DNA of 64,000 nucleotides from NCBI GenBank assembly GCA_036346205.1, contig JARFJB010000394.1, positions 61,847-125,846 on the forward strand, read 5' to 3'. This document shows, in pieces, positions 57,913-64,000 of this stretch. A program made the position numbers and the translations under genes. Each line of letters begins with the position of its first letter. Position 1 is the first letter of the stretch. Source of the DNA: Vesta saturnalis. Its lineage: Eukaryota > Arthropoda > Insecta > Coleoptera > Lampyridae. The notes beneath the pieces are model-generated. The model was not told where the DNA came from, made no database searches, and was given only the letters and a program-made list of their open reading frames with translations.

Positions 57913-58452
57913 TAGTAATTCTATTAAAAATTATTAAAGATGTAAACAATTTTATCAAAGTTGAAAAATTAAAACATAAACATCAGACTGCTATTAATAT
58001 AACAGTTTGAGACATGTATAAAGCCAACCATAAAATTAAATTTTAGTAAAGAATAACTAGGTCATTCAAAATTAAATATTGTTAAACTGCCTTAAAGATG
58101 ACAAATCAGAACACTCTCTACGGCGAAGAAAAATGTCAGCCAAAAAACACATTTAACAAAATTTAATCAAGTTATGACGTAAGTGTAAAGTTGTGAAAAA
58201 CTTCAATTTCCAAACTATAGAAGCATTCACAAGTATAAACATTACATCAAATAAAATACACCAGTTAAATCTAACAAAGTGCAAGTGTTATTAACAATGA
58301 AAAGCATAATGCAGAACGTTTTTTGTAATTTTTAATTTTAATCTTAATTTCAAGTACTTATGTCAAATTATAGTGCTGTGGCAATTTAACATATAATTGG
58401 TAAAGCATTTGCTTCAAGGTCTAGGAAAAACACAGCAAAAAACCTAGACATA

Positions 58453-58836
58453 CTAAAAGTTAATATTAAAATCAAAACTAAGACGTATCATTATGCTTTT
58501 TTTAATTGTAAGATGCCAAAACCTATTTAAACGGAGATTTTCTTCTTGTCTATTAAAATTATTAGGGTGTTTATATATTTCAATAGCTTCACGTTGTAAT
58601 CGAACATAATAATAAGTTTGTCTTGACAATACTTCCATATTGTCAAATTGAATGTCATGATTTAGATTATTCAGGGCATGGTCAGCCACAGCAGACTTCT
58701 CTGGTTGACCTAATCCACAAAATCTCATATGTTCTTTACGTCTTGTATCAAAGCTACGTTTTGTGATTCCGATGAATACTTTTCCACATGAACAAGATAA
58801 CTTATACACTCCGGAAGATGATAAAGGGTTTGACAC
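58453..58836 (-). pseudogene. PLE family B GIY-YIG endonuclease
   Basis: 127 open codons. YKLSCSCGKVFIGITKRS is the GIY-YIG core with its zinc-knuckle Cys pair; KEHMRFC and VADHALNNLNHDI follow, then an Arg/Glu-bearing helix LQREAIEIYKHP and NFNRQ. The first part fits the order of PLE nucleases. Only the first Cys pair is clear. Confidence 0.8.
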
Positions 58837-58907
58837 ACCTTTAGGTGATCTTAAATGTTCTTTAATTTTTCTTGTAGGTTTAAAAACAGTCCTAATGCCA
58901 TATTTGA

Positions 58908-60540
58908 TTAGGATTTTTCAATTCTATCTGTAACATTAGCTATAACAGGAAGAAAAGCAGTACCAACATTCAGAACTAGTTTTTCTTTAAGGTTACGCCT
59001 AGAAGGCGTAATAACATTATTAATATCTGTAAGTGAATATCCATTATCTTGTAAGGATTTTGTTAAATATTTATATTCATCCTTCAAAAATTCAGCGTCA
59101 CAAATTCGTTTTGCTCGATCTAAAGATTTAATTACACCAATTTTTTGACGTAGATGGTGGTTGGATAATTTATGAAGGTATCTATCAGTGTGTGTTGGCT
59201 TTTTGTAAACCTTAAAAGAGTGCATTATTATTTTTAGATATTAATATGTCAAGAAATGGTAAACTTCCATTAGGTTTTTTAGGTGTATTTTGTAACGTTA
59301 GTGTTTCAAATTTTTCCATGTAAAAATTAGCTATAACAGGACTAAGGGGACTACCCATTGCTACACCTTCAATCTGTTCATAAAATTTACTATTCCACTG
59401 AAAATAAGTTGTAGTAAGACAGTGCTGAAAAGAATGGTTATGTCCTTTAAAAGATGATCTATGTATTCAATGTTTCTTTTAATACTTTTGTAAAAGTGAA
59501 ACAACTAAAACTAACCATTATATCACCTTTCAATTTTAAACTATGCATTTTTTCAAAAAAAATTGTAGTAAGAAAACTGTGAAAACAATAAATTAAATAA
59601 TGTTTAAATTTTAATAAACAAAAATTAAATCTAAAATATAATTTTTCTGTTCTGCATATTTTTTTATCTGTTATTAGTTTAAAAGTATAATTAAAACTCA
59701 AATATTTCCTTTTTTTATCCTTTTAATTTTGAAACATGCCATTTTTTATAAAAGTTCAAAGGCAGAATTTTTAAGGTAGTGGGGTGTTTTTCCTATATGA
59801 GGTTGTAATAAAAATATAAGATGTTTTGCAAGGCTATATTTAGGAGAACCAATTGCACTAATAGGCCTTAAAGGAATATTAGGTTTATGAATTTTTGGTA
59901 AACCATATGGATCTGGTGAAATAACTTCAGAGTTAGTTTCTTTTTTATTTCTTCAGGAATAGATGATAATTTAATCAGTTCTTTAGTTTTTAAAAGAAAC
60001 TTTTTTGTTGGATCTCTTGGTATTTCACGATAAGTTTCTGACCCCAACAATTGTTCTATCTTAATGTTGTAATTGTTCATATTTAATATAACAGTTGCAT
60101 TACCTTTATCTGATTTTAATATTATTATACTTTCATTGCGTTTAAGATCAAGTAAAGCACATCGTTGGCGAAAGGATAAGTTGTTCTTTGGAGGTTTTGT
60201 TTTACGTAATATGTTAACGGTGTTATATCTAACTTCATTAGCAGCATCAAAAGGTAATGATTTAATGGAGTTTTCGATATTGGAAATTATATCTTCAAAA
60301 GGTATTTTATTACTCTTGGTGTTATCGCAAAATTTCCTCCTTTAGAAAGCACTTCAATAGCATAATCTGAAACAACATTATCCGAAAGATTTATAACTGT
60401 TTTTTTATAATCAATAGAGCATTTTCAGTTCTTCTGTAAATATTATTCGCTTGTTTGTTATTAAAATTTCTTTTAATATAGATAAACTTTGGGATAATTT
60501 TTTGGTCTTGGCATCGTAATAAAAAAGTGAAACGTTTTGC
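58908..60540 (-). pseudogene. PLE family B N-terminal domain, RT and linker
   Basis: N-terminal part: IKKQ-like region, LSKGGNFAITPRVIK (60,310-60,355), then LKSDKGNATVILNM (60,060-60,120). RT in several frames: FNYTFKL region and DIMVSFS (59,500-59,530), MEKFETLTLQ (59,310). After TPKKPNG the sequence goes directly to SLPFLDILIS. The RYVDD catalytic segment expected between them (about 50 residues) is missing. Linker: FKVYKKPTHTDRYLHKL, LRQKIGVIKSLDRAKRICDAEF. Confidence 0.8.
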
Positions 60541-60560
60541 ATTATTATTGTTCCTAGTTT

Positions 60561-62690
60561 ATGTTAGTAATTTTATTATTCCTTAATTTTTCGTTGAATA
60601 GTTTCTTTAGTTTCGTGTTTATTGTTGTGTGATTCTGAGTTAAGAATATGTCATTTACTTGGTTTTAATTTCTAAAATCAGGATTTGTTAATTGTTTGAT
60701 TACTGTCGTTAGCTAGGTAACGACTTTTCAGTAATGAGGGGTGAAGTCAGCAACACCAGTATGCTAAGACAACTTTGCCCAGTTTTTTAAACTTTAACAC
60801 GTAATATCCTGGAAAATTTTGTCATTATTAATTTTAGTTAGACTTCACTGAAGGATCACGATACGTACTTTTATGCCCATTAATTATACATGTTATAAAA
60901 GTGTAAAGTTCTGGTCTCTGACAATTGCGAGTTATGTAAAAATAGAATTTTCAAAATTTGGTAAAAGTTGTACCATAAACGAACACATATTCTGAAAATA
61001 TTATTGACTATACATGTTCCAGACTTATTAACTTTATTAACTTAATTTTTTCAACAGAACACCTTGTATTTTATTACAAATTTGAATTGTTCAAATTTAC
61101 AAAAATATATGGTCTTACTAGACTATACAGGGTATTTTATAATAGGCCAATAGTTAAAAATTATACTTTATCTGTCACTAAATCTAGTAATTTAATATTG
61201 TGAGGTCATTAGGTTTTAGGTTAGATTGGTATTTCGTATCTGTTGTAATACAAGGTAAAGCAAAACTCAATTATAGAACATCTCAAAATTAATGGAACAT
61301 GCATATTGTATTGTCATTTGTTAGCATTGCACCAATTCTTAAACGATATAGGTTTGTATGGTCAATTTTATTAAGCAGAATAAGAATGTCATAAAAAGTA
61401 AAAAAAATAAAATAATAAATTAGAAATAAACGTCTGTATAGCTATTTTCAACAATATAACTTTATTTGAGTATTTTTTTCATTTTTACAAATTTTCAAAT
61501 GTAGTTTACTTGCAAGCACTTGTTCTTATAAAAATGAATTTCGAACTTTATATAATAGTTCAGTTCTTTTCAAATACCTTTAAAAGTATCAAATCATTTA
61601 GAATATGTAAAAGTATAAAAATAAACCTCAGTATTTACTAACTTTTGTTTCATTAACTACTATAAGACAATAAATATTAACATTAAAGATGCCATTATCT
61701 AAATTTAGTATTTTCTTGAGCTTACAATTTCTACATAACATGGACAATTTTTGTCTAAAAATGATTTTCATTAATTTTTCATTTTCGTATTTGTTCCTAT
61801 TTACGCAATTACATTTATGTTCCTCCTTTATTTAATTCTAAGACTGTGATTTTCTGACATAAAGGACAAATTGTTTCACCTTTGCAATCTTTTGCCTATG
61901 ATTAAATTTAGAACATTTAAAACATCTATTTACATTTATATGTTTATTACAAATACTATCCCAATTTCAACTGTTTAATAATTTAATCTTGCTGTAGAGT
62001 TAATTTCAACATTAAATTACAATTTTCTTTACTTGTAAAATGCTTTAATAAGTAAATTGTTTAAATTTAATTCAGGATTTTGTAAATTTATAATTCTACC
62101 TTTCTAAACTTATTTCTTCCGAATGTTATAATAATCATTTGAGGATTTTAATTGAATAAACAGCTTAAATGATTTACAAACTTGATTTATTTTATTTTGC
62201 AGTAATTCTCCTCTTTTGGGTTTGATTCAATCAAAATTCTACCATCTTTAAAGATTTAAATGTATTAATGCCAATTTGTAGTTCAAGGTTCACTTTAGAT
62301 TTAATTTTGTCTTTATTAAATCAAAGATTGACTTAGATTTTCAACACTTTAAATTTTTATTTTCACTTGTATTTGAAATATTTTTGACAGTTTAATATGA
62401 ATTTTATCAATTTTAGGTTTTAATTTAATAGAAATTTTTGCTTAAATTAAAATTTCAATCCTTAGCTTTTATATTATTCACTAAATTGAATAAATTTAGA
62501 GCTTGAAACTGATTTAAAATATCTTGACGTAAACTGTTTTTAAATTTCCATTTTTCACAAAAATTAAAATAAAGTGATTCTTCAAAACATAATATTGAAT
62601 TTGACACGTTAACGCAATAAATAAAGATTAACTCTATTAATAATACTATTCGTAATAAAATTGAGACTAAATGAGTACATTTTCAAATTT
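60561..62690. other. AT-rich intergenic DNA, nothing recognised
   Basis: Low-complexity A/T sequence without reading frames of note, clear repeats or element ends. Confidence 0.5.
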
Positions 62691-62695
62691 TGTTT

Positions 62696-63395
<700 letters not shown>

Positions 63396-63819
63396 GAAAA
63401 TTGTTTTAAATTGAGACTTAATTATATTGGTCGGGTTTCAAGTTCTAATTTTGATTCTGCGGTGTACGTACATGTTATTGGATTAATACAAAATGTTTTG
63501 ATTGTAGTTTTCCATTCAAGATGTAATTCTAGTACAAAATAAATCATTATTCGTAAAATTTTAAAAGGCGAACAATAAATGTAGAATCGGTCTTACACTC
63601 AAAGGTGTAATCTTTAGAACTTTTGAAATTTGTTTATTATAAGAATTTTATTTTGAATACACAAGTTTAACATTTTTTTTTTCTCAATCATTTGTTTTAC
63701 GATTTAATTATTTATAATACCTAATATAAACTTCTTAATATTTGACCGTTAATATGTTAGTTTGTTTACGGACTTGATTTCGGATTGACTATCTTAAATG
63801 AATAATTTTATTTCTATAG
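63396..63819. other. intergenic, no gene recognised
   Basis: AT-rich; ends in a pyrimidine-rich stretch that could be a 3' splice site (TTTATTTCTATAG). Confidence 0.45.
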
Positions 63820-63939
63820 CCTGGGTTTACTGTTAAATGCGGAACGTTTACAGATTTTTCAATCAATGGTGATAATTGCTGGATATTCTGTTAGCGGAGA
63901 AAAGAACGCGCAGTCATTTGAATTCACTCTATCTTCAAG
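63820..63939 (+). other. candidate host internal exon
   Basis: Bounded by TTTATTTCTATAG before and CAAG|GTAAATG after. One frame is open across all 120 nt (LGLLLNAERLQIFQ... ENT ...TLSSR in the second frame); the other two have stops. Length and ends suit an exon, but no homology is recognised and no neighbouring exon lies in the window. Confidence 0.25.
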
Positions 63940-64000
63940 GTAAATGAAGTATAAACTCACTGGATTTATAGATTTCGGGTGTTAGGTTATCTTAGAATAA

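Larger units (their letters stand above)
57830..60560 (-). mobile_element. Penelope-like element, family B
   Basis: Minus strand, all PLE domains in order but decayed: N-terminal domain (60,000-60,540), RT (59,230-59,870), linker (58,908-59,225), GIY-YIG (58,453-58,836), 3' region with a hammerhead-like motif (57,881-57,912). The exact ends were not found. Confidence 0.85.

Overview
This window looks like AT-rich arthropod, most likely insect, genomic DNA. Three things point that way: a juvenile-hormone-acid-methyltransferase-like gene with a 53-bp intron, the mixture of transposons (insect-type mariner/Tc1, Gypsy, I-, Jockey- and R2-like LINEs, Penelope-like elements), and many long (TA)n tracts. 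I see no bacterial gene organisation. Apart from the methyltransferase and two weak exon candidates, almost every recognisable reading frame belongs to a mobile element, and most are frameshifted or deleted. No mobile-element protein here is open from end to end.

Layout. 0-2.5 kb: TA tracts, a Penelope (PLE) scrap and a decayed mariner-type transposase on the minus strand. 2.7-4.5 kb: decayed LINE. 6.2-7.4 kb: Tc1-like relic, followed by a long inverted repeat (7.4-9.2 kb) whose left arm is broken by a PLE tail. 10.16-12.61 kb: a PLE (family A) with an 11-bp target duplication. 15.7-16.4 kb: the methyltransferase gene. 16.8-21.4 kb: a Gypsy-type element on the minus strand with short LTRs. 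21.4-24.2 kb: a minisatellite complex. 24.2-25.6 kb: 3' end of an I-type LINE. 25.6-37.5 kb: another I-type LINE, split between ORF1 and ORF2 by a 7.6-kb DNA transposon (27,670-35,306). 37.6-41.2 kb: R2-like LINE. 41.6-43.9 kb: a further I-type LINE. 44.13-49.72 kb: a mariner-type deletion derivative split by a Gypsy element. 50.5-51.4 kb: GT-rich repeat. 51.7-57.1 kb: a foldback element whose left arm holds a Jockey-like LINE, which itself holds a PLE fragment. 57.8-60.6 kb: PLE family B. 62.7-63.4 kb: poly(A) and GA tracts. 63.8 kb: a candidate host exon.

The most interesting item is the 7.6-kb element. It has terminal inverted repeats of about 350 bp, TATATA at both ends, and one long gene (roughly 1,400 codons, with a 5'-UTR intron and a short last intron). 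The C-terminal part carries, in order, the acidic motifs expected of a FEN1/XPG/PIN-type nuclease, followed by a Cys-rich segment and an acidic tail. I do not recognise a DDE transposase in it. If the nuclease is the mobility enzyme, this would be an unusual class of DNA transposon. The gene here is dead: it is frameshifted, and a PLE copy lies between the second and third nuclease motifs. That PLE in turn contains a tRNA-derived SINE, giving four nested layers (LINE, nuclease transposon, PLE, SINE).

Several insertions can be ordered from the sequence: the mariner derivative predates the Gypsy insertion (TSD GTGT), the foldback predates the Jockey-like LINE, and the I-type LINE predates the nuclease transposon. 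All similarity statements are by eye; no alignment or database search was run.
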